This document shows, in pieces, positions 27,231 through 35,232 of a stretch of DNA of 64,000 nucleotides. Source of the stretch: Paenibacillus sp. JDR-2 (lineage in GTDB: Bacteria; Bacillota; Bacilli; Paenibacillales; Paenibacillaceae); contig NC_012914.1 of the NCBI RefSeq assembly GCF_000023585.1, forward strand, positions 458,001 through 522,000, in the 5' to 3' direction. Below the pieces are notes generated by a model. It ran no database searches and was not told the DNA's origin. It saw nothing but the letters and a program-made list of their open reading frames with translations. Both the position numbers and the translations under genes were made by a program. Position 1 is the stretch's first letter. Each line of letters opens with the position of its first letter.

Positions 27231-28676
27231 ATGAGTAGCATTAAAAAGAATTATATATTCCAAATCTCCTATCAAATTCTTATTATAATTCTCCCGATAT
27301 TTACCGCCCCCTATGTTTCAAGAGTACTTGGTGTTGAAGGAGTGGGTACATACTCATATACTTTTTCAGTTGCAAACTATTTTGTGTTGTTTGCCATGCT
27401 TGGCATAAACAATCATGGTAGTAGAAGAATTGCTATGGTTAGGGATAATAAAGAAAAGCTAAATCAAACCTTTAGCAGTATATTAACAATACATATAATA
27501 TCATCCATAATAATGATAATTCTGTATTTAGGTTATTCATTGTTCATTGTGAAAGAAAACAGTTTATTTGCATTGATATCGACTATTTATATTTTAGCTG
27601 CGTTATTTGATGTAAATTGGTTTTTCTTTGGTATGGAGAAATTTAAAATAACTGTAACAAGGAATATTATAATAAAAATACTGACAGTGCTGTTAATATT
27701 TTTGTGTGTAAAGGATAAAAACGATTTAGTAATTTATATTTTAATAATGGCGATAGGAACCTTTATTAGTCAATCCATGATATGGGGACTAATAAATAAA
27801 TATGTACAAATAGTAAAACCCAGCTGGAGTGAAATAACAACACATTTCAAACCTATGCTAATAATGTTTATACCAACGTTATCAGTAAGTTTGTACAGGA
27901 TTATGGATAAAGTTTTGTTGGGGGCATTAACGGACCATTCTCAAGTAGGGTTGTTTGATAATGCTGAGAAAATTATAAATATACCATTAGCATTAATTAC
28001 AGGATTAGGGACAGTAATGCTTCCAAGAATGTCTAATTTAGTGACGAATTCAGACTTTGCTAGAGCTGAAAGATATTTTTCAAACTCAATGAAGTTTGCA
28101 ATAATAGTTTCTTTAGGCTGGTTCTTTGGGGTTAGTGCTATAGCTCCTAAATTTGCACCAGTTTTTTTTGGAATAGAATTCGAAAAAACTGGGGCAATAA
28201 TGCAGGGTTTAGCGATTACTATTCCATTCATTGCTTTTGCAAATGTAATAAGAACACAGTATTTGATTCCAAATAATTTGGATTCTATATTTGTGAAATC
28301 AGTTTTAATTGGTGCAGTTATTAGCGTTATTACAAATATTATTTTAATTCCTCATTATCAAGCTTTAGGCTCTACTGTGGCGACAGTATTAGCAGAGATA
28401 TCGGTATGTGCTTATCAATGTTGGGCAGTTAGAAGGGAACTCTCAATAAAAAAACATATTAAATCTTCAGTATATTTTGTTTTCTTGGGATTTCTAATGT
28501 TTATTATTGTAAGTGTAATTAGTATGAATCTTCCGGATTCAGCTTTATACATGATCCTGGAAACTATGGCTGGAGTATTGATATACAGTCTTGGTACTTT
28601 AATTTATTTATATATATTTAAGGATGAATTGTTGTATACCTTTGCTAAGAGGAAAGTAGGGTCTATTAATAGATGA
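27231..28676 (+). CDS. Repeat-unit flippase (Wzx type)
   Basis: A 481-residue MOP-superfamily transporter with about twelve to fourteen helices. MSSIKKNYIFQISYQILI then ILPIFTAPYVSRVLGVEGVG is the standard opening of Wzx proteins. It moves lipid-linked repeat units across the membrane for polymerisation. ATG 27219 is only two bases from AGGGGG, whereas ATG 27231 matches the family start although its spacing is long (14 bases); I prefer 27231. Confidence 0.88.
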   Translation: MSSIKKNYIFQISYQILIIILPIFTAPYVSRVLGVEGVGTYSYTFSVANYFVLFAMLGINNHGSRRIAMVRDNKEKLNQTFSSILTIHIISSIIMIILYLGYSLFIVKENSLFALISTIYILAALFDVNWFFFGMEKFKITVTRNIIIKILTVLLIFLCVKDKNDLVIYILIMAIGTFISQSMIWGLINKYVQIVKPSWSEITTHFKPMLIMFIPTLSVSLYRIMDKVLLGALTDHSQVGLFDNAEKIINIPLALITGLGTVMLPRMSNLVTNSDFARAERYFSNSMKFAIIVSLGWFFGVSAIAPKFAPVFFGIEFEKTGAIMQGLAITIPFIAFANVIRTQYLIPNNLDSIFVKSVLIGAVISVITNIILIPHYQALGSTVATVLAEISVCAYQCWAVRRELSIKKHIKSSVYFVFLGFLMFIIVSVISMNLPDSALYMILETMAGVLIYSLGTLIYLYIFKDELLYTFAKRKVGSINR

Positions 28677-28705
28677 TATGTGCAGCAAAATAAGGGGGGA
28701 ACTCA

Positions 28706-29611
28706 ATGCTAAAAATCCTCAAATTGATAAAAGGTATAGTGATGTTTAGATTAATGAAAATTTTGAACGGAAGCAGATTAATAAGCAATGAAAATAAAGT
28801 TAGATTAAATTTTTATATCAATCATGGATATAAGCTAAATTTAAATTATCCAAAAACGCTATCAGAGAAAATTCATTGGATTAAAATCAATGGGAAATTA
28901 ACTCGTTTTTCAGACTTAGTCGATAAATATGAAGTTCGTAGATATGTGGGTAATATTATTGGGGAAGAATATCTTATACCCTTAATTGGAGTCTACGAGA
29001 ATAGTCGTAAAATTGATTTCAACAAACTACCTAAAGAGTTTATTATCAAAGCGACACATTCTTCAGGGTGGAATTTAATAGTTAGTGACAAATCAAAATT
29101 AAATTGGTCTATCACGTGTCGAAAAATCGATAAATGGATAAATGCGAGTTTCTATCGAATTACAGGCGAAGAGAACTATAAAAATATACGTGGACGTGTA
29201 GTAATAGAAGAGTTGATACATGATGATTCTGGTGACTTAAAGGATTATAAGTTTTTTTGTTATCATGGTGAACCCAAATATGTTCAACTAGACGGAGGTA
29301 GGTACAACACACATAAACGAGATATGTATGACACAGATTGGAATAAGATAAATGTTAGATATGGTTATAACAATTTTGATACCCCAATTGAAAAACCGAA
29401 AATGTTAGATCTAATGGTTGAATTGTCAAGAAAACTTTCTAAAGGATTTGCCTTTGTTCGTGTTGATCTTTATTGTGTAAATGAAAGTGAAATATTATTT
29501 GGAGAAATGACATTCACACCTGGAAACGGAGCAAGAAGATTTAGTCCGATTGAGTATGATCAATTTTTTGGTGAACCCTTAATACTAGAAAAATATAACC
29601 AAGGAATATGA
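28706..29611 (+). CDS. TupA-like ATP-grasp protein
   Basis: A 301-residue cytoplasmic protein of the TupA-like ATP-grasp family: LSEKIHWIKI near the start, DKYEVRRYVGNIIGEEYLIPLIG, FIIKATHSSGW, DLKDYKFFCYHGEPKYVQLD and GEMTFTPGNGARRFSP. ATP-grasp enzymes join carboxylates to amines, and TupA-type genes often sit in surface polysaccharide clusters. An amino-acid or similar decoration of the polymer is inferred. The ribosome site AAGGGGGGA is strong. AT-rich. Confidence 0.82.
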   Translation: MLKILKLIKGIVMFRLMKILNGSRLISNENKVRLNFYINHGYKLNLNYPKTLSEKIHWIKINGKLTRFSDLVDKYEVRRYVGNIIGEEYLIPLIGVYENSRKIDFNKLPKEFIIKATHSSGWNLIVSDKSKLNWSITCRKIDKWINASFYRITGEENYKNIRGRVVIEELIHDDSGDLKDYKFFCYHGEPKYVQLDGGRYNTHKRDMYDTDWNKINVRYGYNNFDTPIEKPKMLDLMVELSRKLSKGFAFVRVDLYCVNESEILFGEMTFTPGNGARRFSPIEYDQFFGEPLILEKYNQGI

Positions 29612-29630
29612 CTTTTGTCTAATTTAAATT

Positions 29631-30722
29631 ATGAAAATAAAAATAGCTTATTATATTTCAGACTACGGTTATGGACATGCAACAAGGAGCATTGCAGTTA
29701 TCCGTGCAATGCTCCTTGTTGCAGAACAATTCTATATGCTTACTATCTGTTCTTCAGACAAAATATTGGCCTTTATGAAGGCTTCACTTTCCGATTATCA
29801 AGAGGTTATTCAGTATCGCCGATGCATCTCGGACGTGGGTTATGTTCTTCAGCCAGACAGTATTGAACCTGACACAGTGGCCTTTATAGCAAAGTATCAC
29901 GAGTATTTGGAGAAATTGCCTCATGAAGCTGCGCGGGAGGCGGATTTTCTTCGAACGGCTGAGGTCAATCTCGTAATCTCAGATATTTCTCCAATTGCCT
30001 TTGCAGCTGCGAGACAGGCTGACATACCTTCGGTAGGAATATCTAATTTCACCTGGTATACCGCTTACTTGGAAATGATCAATCATTCTGCTCTACAGCC
30101 GTTATTTGAAGTCTATGCTGCAATGGACTATTTTGTTCGTTTAGAAGGTGCTGTTGAACCGGATTGGGGGAAACGAGGAACTCTTCGAGCGGATTTTTTT
30201 AGCAGGGAAGTGGATCAACAGGAAGTAAGTCGTATTTTGCAGACCATTAATCCTGGTAGGCAGAAGAGAGTCGTCTATTTCGGTATTGGAATGAGTATAA
30301 ATGTACAAGATTTGGTCGCGTTGAAGCTGTGGGAGGATGAGGCTTGCCTTTTTATTGTGTCAAGCAACATGAAGGTGGAACATAAGAATATTATAGCTAT
30401 ACCAGCTTTCTATACGGAGTCGCAAAATTATGTTGCAGCATCGGATCTTGTTATCAGTAAGCCGGGATGGAGTACGGTTGGAGAAGCGGTAGCGCTTCGA
30501 AAGCCGTTATACCTGCTTCATCGAAGCAAGATGAAAGAAGACAAGAATACTATTCAGGCTCTTCAAGACCGTCACCCCTATCGAATGATAGAGTGGGGGC
30601 AGTTAATGGAAGATAACATGCATGACTTTATAGATAGAGAGCATTTCTTTGAAGATATTCGACAACGTAATGGGGCTGCTCATATTGCTGAATATCTCAA
30701 ACAAATTGTAGGGAGTGAGTGA
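29631..30722 (+). CDS. MurG-like GT-B family glycosyltransferase
   Basis: A 363-residue protein. It opens with IAYYISDYGYGHATRSIAVI, a pattern shared by MurG-like transferases and the N-terminal domain of arabinokinase-type proteins. The donor-site half has YFGIGMSINVQD and SKPGWSTVGEAVALRKPLYL, which bind the nucleotide sugar in GT28-like enzymes. No ribosome site is visible before the ATG. A perfect 18-bp inverted repeat lies within codons 17-31. Base composition begins to return to that of the backbone here. Donor and acceptor unknown. Confidence 0.72.
   Translation: MKIKIAYYISDYGYGHATRSIAVIRAMLLVAEQFYMLTICSSDKILAFMKASLSDYQEVIQYRRCISDVGYVLQPDSIEPDTVAFIAKYHEYLEKLPHEAAREADFLRTAEVNLVISDISPIAFAAARQADIPSVGISNFTWYTAYLEMINHSALQPLFEVYAAMDYFVRLEGAVEPDWGKRGTLRADFFSREVDQQEVSRILQTINPGRQKRVVYFGIGMSINVQDLVALKLWEDEACLFIVSSNMKVEHKNIIAIPAFYTESQNYVAASDLVISKPGWSTVGEAVALRKPLYLLHRSKMKEDKNTIQALQDRHPYRMIEWGQLMEDNMHDFIDREHFFEDIRQRNGAAHIAEYLKQIVGSE
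29679..29722 (+). repeat. Perfect 18-bp inverted repeat inside the glycosyltransferase gene
   Basis: GCAACAAGGAGCATTGCA (29679-29696) and its exact complement (29705-29722) around GTTATCCG. It lies entirely within codons 17-31 and still encodes the conserved HATRSIAVIRAML segment. No U-run follows, so it is not a terminator. Confidence 0.9.
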
Positions 30723-30724
30723 GA

Positions 30725-32062
30725 ATGAAGCTGGCGGTAATTGGTACCGGATATGTTGGCTTAGTCTCTGGGGTGTGTTTCTCTGAACTGGGCAATGAAG
30801 TTGTTTGTGTAGACAATGCCACATCGAAGATCGAGTTATTGAATAATGGTGAAGTTCCTATTCATGAGCCTGGTCTTAAGGAATTGATAGCAAGCAACAC
30901 GGCTGCGGGGCGATTGTCCTTCACAACGGATCTCGCTGCTGCGGTGAATGATTCAGAGATCATTATTATTGCTGTTGGCACTCCGTCCTTGCCAGATGGA
31001 AAGGCCAATTTGGCTTATATTGAGCAAGCGGCTGCGGAAATTGGCCGTGCCATTAATGGATACAAGGTTGTCGTTGTGAAAAGTACGGTACCGGTAGGAA
31101 CAAATGAGAAGGTTGCAGCCATCATTCGAGATTATGCGACGGAATCCTTTGACTTTGCTTCTGTTCCTGAATTCCTGCGAGAAGGAACAGCTGTTAAAGA
31201 CACATTGAATCCGGATCGAATTATTATCGGGACGGAAAGTGGGCGCGCGGCAGAGATGCTTACTGCGTTGCATCGTCCATTAACCGATCAAATTACCATA
31301 ACTGACGTCCGCAGCTCGGAGATGATTAAGTATGCTTCGAATGCCTTCTTGGCTACTAAGATTTCCTTCATTAATGAGATCGCCAATATCTGTGAGAAGG
31401 TAGGGGCGGATGTGGAGGAAGTAGCGAAGGGGATGGGGATGGATCGGCGTATCGGATCTTCTTTCCTGAAGGCGGGTATCGGGTACGGCGGATCTTGCTT
31501 CCCGAAGGATACGCAAGCGCTCATTCAGATCGCGGGACAGATGGATTATGATTTCAAGCTGTTGAAGTCCGTAGTTGAAGTGAACCGGGATCAACGCTTT
31601 AATGTTATTCGGAAGCTGGATGAACTACTGGGAGACGTTACGGGAAGAACGATTGGGATCTGGGGATTGGCCTTCAAGCCGGAAACGGATGATGTGCGTG
31701 ACGCCCCAGCCTTTGAGATTATGGAGACATTACTGGAGCGGGGAGCATTGGTTAAAGCTTATGATCCTATTGCTTCGAGTAACTTTGAGAAGGCTTTCGA
31801 CCGTTCTGAGGTAGAATACTGTACCTCTGCTCAAGAAGCTGCTGAAGGTGCGGATGCGCTGTGTATTCTAACGGAGTGGAAGGAGTTTATTAACATTCCG
31901 TTGTCGGATATTCAGAAATGGTTAAAGACGCCGAACCTCATTGACGGCCGGAATATTTATCGGGAAGAGGATTTGGAGGAGACTCCTTTCGCTTACTATT
32001 CCATAGGAAGACCTAAGATGAATAATGGAGTGAAAGAGACAAATCCTATTCTTTCTTTCTAA
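30725..32062 (+). CDS. ugd: UDP-glucose 6-dehydrogenase
   Basis: A 445-residue enzyme oxidising UDP-glucose to UDP-glucuronate. It has NAD loop KLAVIGTGYVGLVSG, VPEFLREGTAVKD, the catalytic cysteine in GYGGSCFPKDTQAL, and GLAFKPETDDVRDAPA. Length is typical. GTG 30719 is in frame, but ATG 30725 lies nine bases after GGGAG. Together with galU it provides an acidic sugar for the polymer. Confidence 0.95.
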   Translation: MKLAVIGTGYVGLVSGVCFSELGNEVVCVDNATSKIELLNNGEVPIHEPGLKELIASNTAAGRLSFTTDLAAAVNDSEIIIIAVGTPSLPDGKANLAYIEQAAAEIGRAINGYKVVVVKSTVPVGTNEKVAAIIRDYATESFDFASVPEFLREGTAVKDTLNPDRIIIGTESGRAAEMLTALHRPLTDQITITDVRSSEMIKYASNAFLATKISFINEIANICEKVGADVEEVAKGMGMDRRIGSSFLKAGIGYGGSCFPKDTQALIQIAGQMDYDFKLLKSVVEVNRDQRFNVIRKLDELLGDVTGRTIGIWGLAFKPETDDVRDAPAFEIMETLLERGALVKAYDPIASSNFEKAFDRSEVEYCTSAQEAAEGADALCILTEWKEFINIPLSDIQKWLKTPNLIDGRNIYREEDLEETPFAYYSIGRPKMNNGVKETNPILSF

Positions 32063-32090
32063 ATTATGATTAAAGTAGATAGGAGACACC

Positions 32091-33110
32091 ATGGATATAC
32101 CACGTAAGCAAAAACCAAAAAAGAAGCTAAAGCCTTGGATGAAGTGGGTGATCGGTACCGCTTCATTTTTTGTTGTTGTCGCTTTGATCTTTATGGGAGT
32201 CACGTATTATTACATCAAATCCATTGATATTAAGGATATTGCATCCCGACACAACACTGATGTGGCGAACGGCTCTGGTGAGGAGAAATCAGAGCCTAAG
32301 AAATTGCCGACTATTATTGAGAAGCCAGTCGAGAAAGCTAGTCAGCTAATTGGGGGCAAAAAGATCGACAGTGCAGATGCTCTAGATGTAGCGGCTATTT
32401 TACTTAACTCGGGTCTTAGCCTGAAGCAGATTTCTTATCTTCAAGGCAATGCTACAACGGATTTGTCAGTTGAGGAGAAGCAAAATATTCGTGATCTATT
32501 ATTAACTAAACTCTCTGATGAGGAGATAAAGTTATTAAGTTCGATTACAAAGCAGTATGGTGTTGCACTTAATATCCTTAATCCTGACTTCCCGATTGAA
32601 TGGGTAGGAGAAAGGGATCCTGAGAAAATTAAAGAGCACAATGAAGCCTGGCAGAAGATGAAACAGCAATCTAACGGTTCGACAAAGCCTGTAAATAACA
32701 AGCCTGCAGAATCCAGTAAGCCTACGGAACCAGAAAAAAAACCAACTCCGGAGCTATCTACGGATTTGAAGAAGGTCAAACAATCCATCGACTCCAAAAC
32801 GGAGTCACAATTAGCTTCGCTTTCCGGAACCTGTAGGGCTAAAAGTAACACTATTGTGCAGCAGATCGTTGGTAGTGCAGACGGAGTTACGGTAGAGGAT
32901 CTTCAAAATAAATATCTAGGTAAAGTCATGGAGGCAGAGGGCTCTTGTGATGCGCAGTTCCAGGGCATCGTGAGTCAATCGGCCTCTAGTTATGCTGACG
33001 CGGGAATTGATAGCAGTGCAATGCCGGATTGGAATGCGAAGTATGAAGAAAGTAAGCAAAGTGTACGAGCATCCGCAATTAGCGCTATTGCCACAGCTAT
33101 TAAATCATAA
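32091..33110 (+). CDS. Single-pass membrane protein with C-terminal two-cysteine domain, function unknown
   Basis: A 339-residue protein with a lysine-rich cytoplasmic start, one helix at about residues 18-40 (WMKWVIGTASFFVVVALIFM) and a long outside part. A Pro/Lys/Ser-rich linker lies around residues 200-225. The last 110 residues are helical with two cysteines (SGTCRAK, GSCDAQFQGIV). That domain is similar to the C-terminus of the next protein (QCAVS, QCKAGFQKII). Not recognised otherwise. Its place after ugd at the end of the operon suggests a role in assembling or holding the polymer at the envelope. Confidence 0.7.
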   Translation: MDIPRKQKPKKKLKPWMKWVIGTASFFVVVALIFMGVTYYYIKSIDIKDIASRHNTDVANGSGEEKSEPKKLPTIIEKPVEKASQLIGGKKIDSADALDVAAILLNSGLSLKQISYLQGNATTDLSVEEKQNIRDLLLTKLSDEEIKLLSSITKQYGVALNILNPDFPIEWVGERDPEKIKEHNEAWQKMKQQSNGSTKPVNNKPAESSKPTEPEKKPTPELSTDLKKVKQSIDSKTESQLASLSGTCRAKSNTIVQQIVGSADGVTVEDLQNKYLGKVMEAEGSCDAQFQGIVSQSASSYADAGIDSSAMPDWNAKYEESKQSVRASAISAIATAIKS

Positions 33111-33130
33111 TAAATAAGAGGAGAATCCAA

Positions 33131-34072
33131 ATGATGAAAAATTTACGCCATTACACACTCATGCTGTTAATTGTCGCCTTATGTACCGTTCTGCCACTGA
33201 CAGCTGGTGCTGCATCCAGCTCGGTTACCGTTAAGACACAAGCGGTTAACCTGAAGTTCGACGGACAGTCTCTTGCCTTGCCGGATGGACAATATGCCTT
33301 CATTTATCAAGATCGTACTTACATTCCGGTTCGCTTTATCTCTTACGCTCTGCAGAAGTCGGTGAAGTGGGATCAGAAGTCTTCTAAAGTAACGGTATCC
33401 GAACCAACTGCTACTGAGAAGGAAGCTCTTGCGAAGCTGCTTGCAGGAGCAACTGCTGGTGGTGCACAACCTGCTGCTGGTAAGAGCATTACCATTAAGC
33501 CGGTTCAAGCCACGCTTGTATTTGATGGACAGGCAAAAGCGCTTCCTACAGGTCAATCTCTCTATTCGATCAACAACAGCATCTATGTTCCGCTGCGCTT
33601 CATGTCTGAAGCTGTAGGAACGGACATTAAGTGGGATCAGAAGACAAATAGCATTACAGGCGAATCCGCGGCATACAAAGCAGCGCAAGCTGGCGGAGGT
33701 ACAACACCTGGAGGAAATACGGGTGGAGGAACAGGGGGTACGGATCCATCTACAGGAACGAAGCCATCCTACGAGTCAATCAAGAGTAGTACGGACGCAA
33801 AGCTTACTTCTCTAGAATTACAATGCGCAGTTTCTCTGGGCAGCCTTAAGGATCAATATGAAGCAGCGACAGATAGCGCGGTGAAGTCGAGTCTTGCAGC
33901 TCAAGGAAATCAAGTAATCGCTCAGTGTAAGGCTGGTTTCCAAAAAATTATCGCGGATGTTACGGCTGACTTGACGAAATATGGCTATAGCTTAGATGTG
34001 CTGGCGGAATATCAAACGAGATACGAAAATGATCTTGCAGTTATTGATTCGGTTGCAGCAAAATTGAAATAA
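33131..34072 (+). CDS. Secreted protein with two copper-amine-oxidase-like domains and a two-cysteine domain
   Basis: A 313-residue exported protein. The signal peptide (HYTLMLLIVALCTVLPLTAGA) is followed by two stalk domains of the copper amine oxidase N-terminal type. Their repeating core is YIPVRFISYALQKSVKWDQK and YVPLRFMSEAVGTDIKWDQK. Then come a Gly/Thr linker at about 190-210 and a helical C-terminal domain with two cysteines, like that of the preceding protein. No catalytic oxidase domain is present; the stalk module is common in Paenibacillus envelope proteins. Ribosome site AGAGGAG. Last gene of the operon. Confidence 0.8.
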   Translation: MMKNLRHYTLMLLIVALCTVLPLTAGAASSSVTVKTQAVNLKFDGQSLALPDGQYAFIYQDRTYIPVRFISYALQKSVKWDQKSSKVTVSEPTATEKEALAKLLAGATAGGAQPAAGKSITIKPVQATLVFDGQAKALPTGQSLYSINNSIYVPLRFMSEAVGTDIKWDQKTNSITGESAAYKAAQAGGGTTPGGNTGGGTGGTDPSTGTKPSYESIKSSTDAKLTSLELQCAVSLGSLKDQYEAATDSAVKSSLAAQGNQVIAQCKAGFQKIIADVTADLTKYGYSLDVLAEYQTRYENDLAVIDSVAAKLK

Positions 34073-34074
34073 CC

Positions 34075-34116
34075 AAAAACTCCCCCGATGGCTTCGAGCC
34101 ATCGGGGGAGTTTTTC
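34075..34116 (+). terminator. Strong bidirectional terminator at the end of the exopolysaccharide operon
   Basis: AAACTCCCCCGATGGCT and its complement around a TCG loop, with A-run before and T-run after. It can stop both the operon and the small gene reading in from the right. Confidence 0.95.
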
Positions 34117-34150
34117 TATTATTTATAATCTTATGTATGGCAGTAGGAGA

Positions 34151-34282
34151 TTATCGGAATAGCCGAGAGCGTTTGTTGTTTCGGTATTTGTACCAGTAGT
34201 CGCCGTTCTCGTCTTTAAATACTCGTATGCCTACCATCTTGAAGGGTGTCCAAATCTCGGAGAACATCAAATAGCCAGCCAT
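34151..34282 (-). CDS. Small basic protein of 43 residues, unrecognised
   Basis: Reading on the minus strand, AGGAGG at 34295-34290 is followed seven bases later by ATG and a 43-codon frame. It begins MAGYLMFSEIWTPFKMVGIR, continues VFKDENGDYWYKYRNNKRSR and ends LFR before TAA. It has no membrane segment, is rich in aromatic and basic residues, and has a well-formed promoter upstream and a shared terminator downstream. I do not recognise the family. The complete expression unit makes a real gene more likely than chance. Confidence 0.68.
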   Translation of the reverse strand: MAGYLMFSEIWTPFKMVGIRVFKDENGDYWYKYRNNKRSRLFR

Positions 34283-34394
34283 TCGCTAACCTCCTAAAAT
34301 GAATGATTACACAAATGGCCGTATTCAAGGACATTCGTGATGGTTCATGCTTCGTAAGCATGTGCCTAACAGAAATCTAATATTTGCTAGATTT

Positions 34395-34424
34395 ATAATA
34401 CCAAAGAATGGATGCTAAAAACAA
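34395..34424 (-). promoter_or_regulatory. Promoter of the 43-residue protein gene
   Basis: On the minus strand TTGTTT (34424-34419) and TATTAT (34400-34395) with an 18-bp spacer. Between promoter and gene lies a CATGCTT/AAGCATG hairpin and about 110 bases of otherwise featureless leader. Confidence 0.5.
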
Positions 34425-34581
34425 TAGTTTATAGGACTTTTTGCTCAAATTTACATTACCTTAGTCTTGTTTTTTGCAGGTAGATCAACGGATTTCCATT
34501 TCCTTCATGAATCTGATACAATAACAGACCAGAGATAGATAATGGGCGGGTCGGATTGTGTCGAAGGAGTGTTGAAGAGTA

Positions 34582-35121
34582 ATGTTAAAAAAGGATAGAA
34601 AAAATTCTATAATATGGTTTTTTGTCGTATTTTGTTGGATTTTTTTCATATTTACATTATCATCTGAATCTTATAATCAGCAGTCAATTAAACCTACTTT
34701 AAATAAATGGGTGACCAAAGAGGAATTGGCTCAGAAGCTTCCGGATACTTCCGTGACGTATCATGGCAGCACGGTCGTAGCCAAAGAAGACCCGTACGGC
34801 TTCGTGGAGTTCTTCTTCCGCAAAGGAGCTCACTTGTTCATGTACGCCGTGTTATGCGTCTCGCTGTACATGTTCATCCGTAATCTGATGTTCCGCAGGC
34901 AGATGGTGCTGCCGGTTATTATGGCGCTGATCCTGACGGGCGGGATTGCGGCGATGGATGAGACGAACCAGCTGAGCAAGGTTGGGCGGACGGGGAATCC
35001 GACGGATGTGATTGTGGACCTGACGGGCGGCTGTATTGGCCTGATCATCTGCATTTCGATTAATTATTGGCTTGAACGAAGACGCCGGCGGCCGGAATAC
35101 CGGTTCGTCCGGAAGTTCTAA
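34582..35121 (+). CDS. VanZ-like membrane protein
   Basis: A 179-residue protein with about four helices and the VanZ-like pattern: an N-terminal helix ending in FTLSSESYNQQS, RKGAHLFMYAVLCV, then AAMDETNQLSKVGRTGNPTDVIVDLTGG. VanZ gives low-level teicoplanin resistance in enterococci, but most chromosomal VanZ-like proteins have no known function, so resistance should not be assumed. A ribosome site AAGGAG lies 14 bases before the ATG. It stands alone between terminators. The 299-base gap before it holds the leader of the small minus-strand gene and AT-rich DNA. Confidence 0.85.
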   Translation: MLKKDRKNSIIWFFVVFCWIFFIFTLSSESYNQQSIKPTLNKWVTKEELAQKLPDTSVTYHGSTVVAKEDPYGFVEFFFRKGAHLFMYAVLCVSLYMFIRNLMFRRQMVLPVIMALILTGGIAAMDETNQLSKVGRTGNPTDVIVDLTGGCIGLIICISINYWLERRRRRPEYRFVRKF

Positions 35122-35140
35122 AGCAGGCAGCAATAGCGGC

Positions 35141-35176
35141 AGCCTTTCGCTGATGTGGCGGAAGGCTGTTGTTTTT
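35141..35176 (+). terminator. Terminator of the VanZ-like gene
   Basis: AGCCTTTCGC (35141-35150) pairs with GCGGAAGGCT (35158-35167) with one wobble, followed by GTTGTTTTT. Confidence 0.85.
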
Positions 35177-35232
35177 GCTTATTATGGATATGCTGTGAGT
35201 AAGATCAACTTAGAGAGGTGTGTCGAGGAGCA

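Noticed and set aside
34582..35121. VanZ-like gene as evidence of glycopeptide resistance
   Set aside because: No other van genes are present and VanZ-like proteins are widespread in non-resistant Bacillales.
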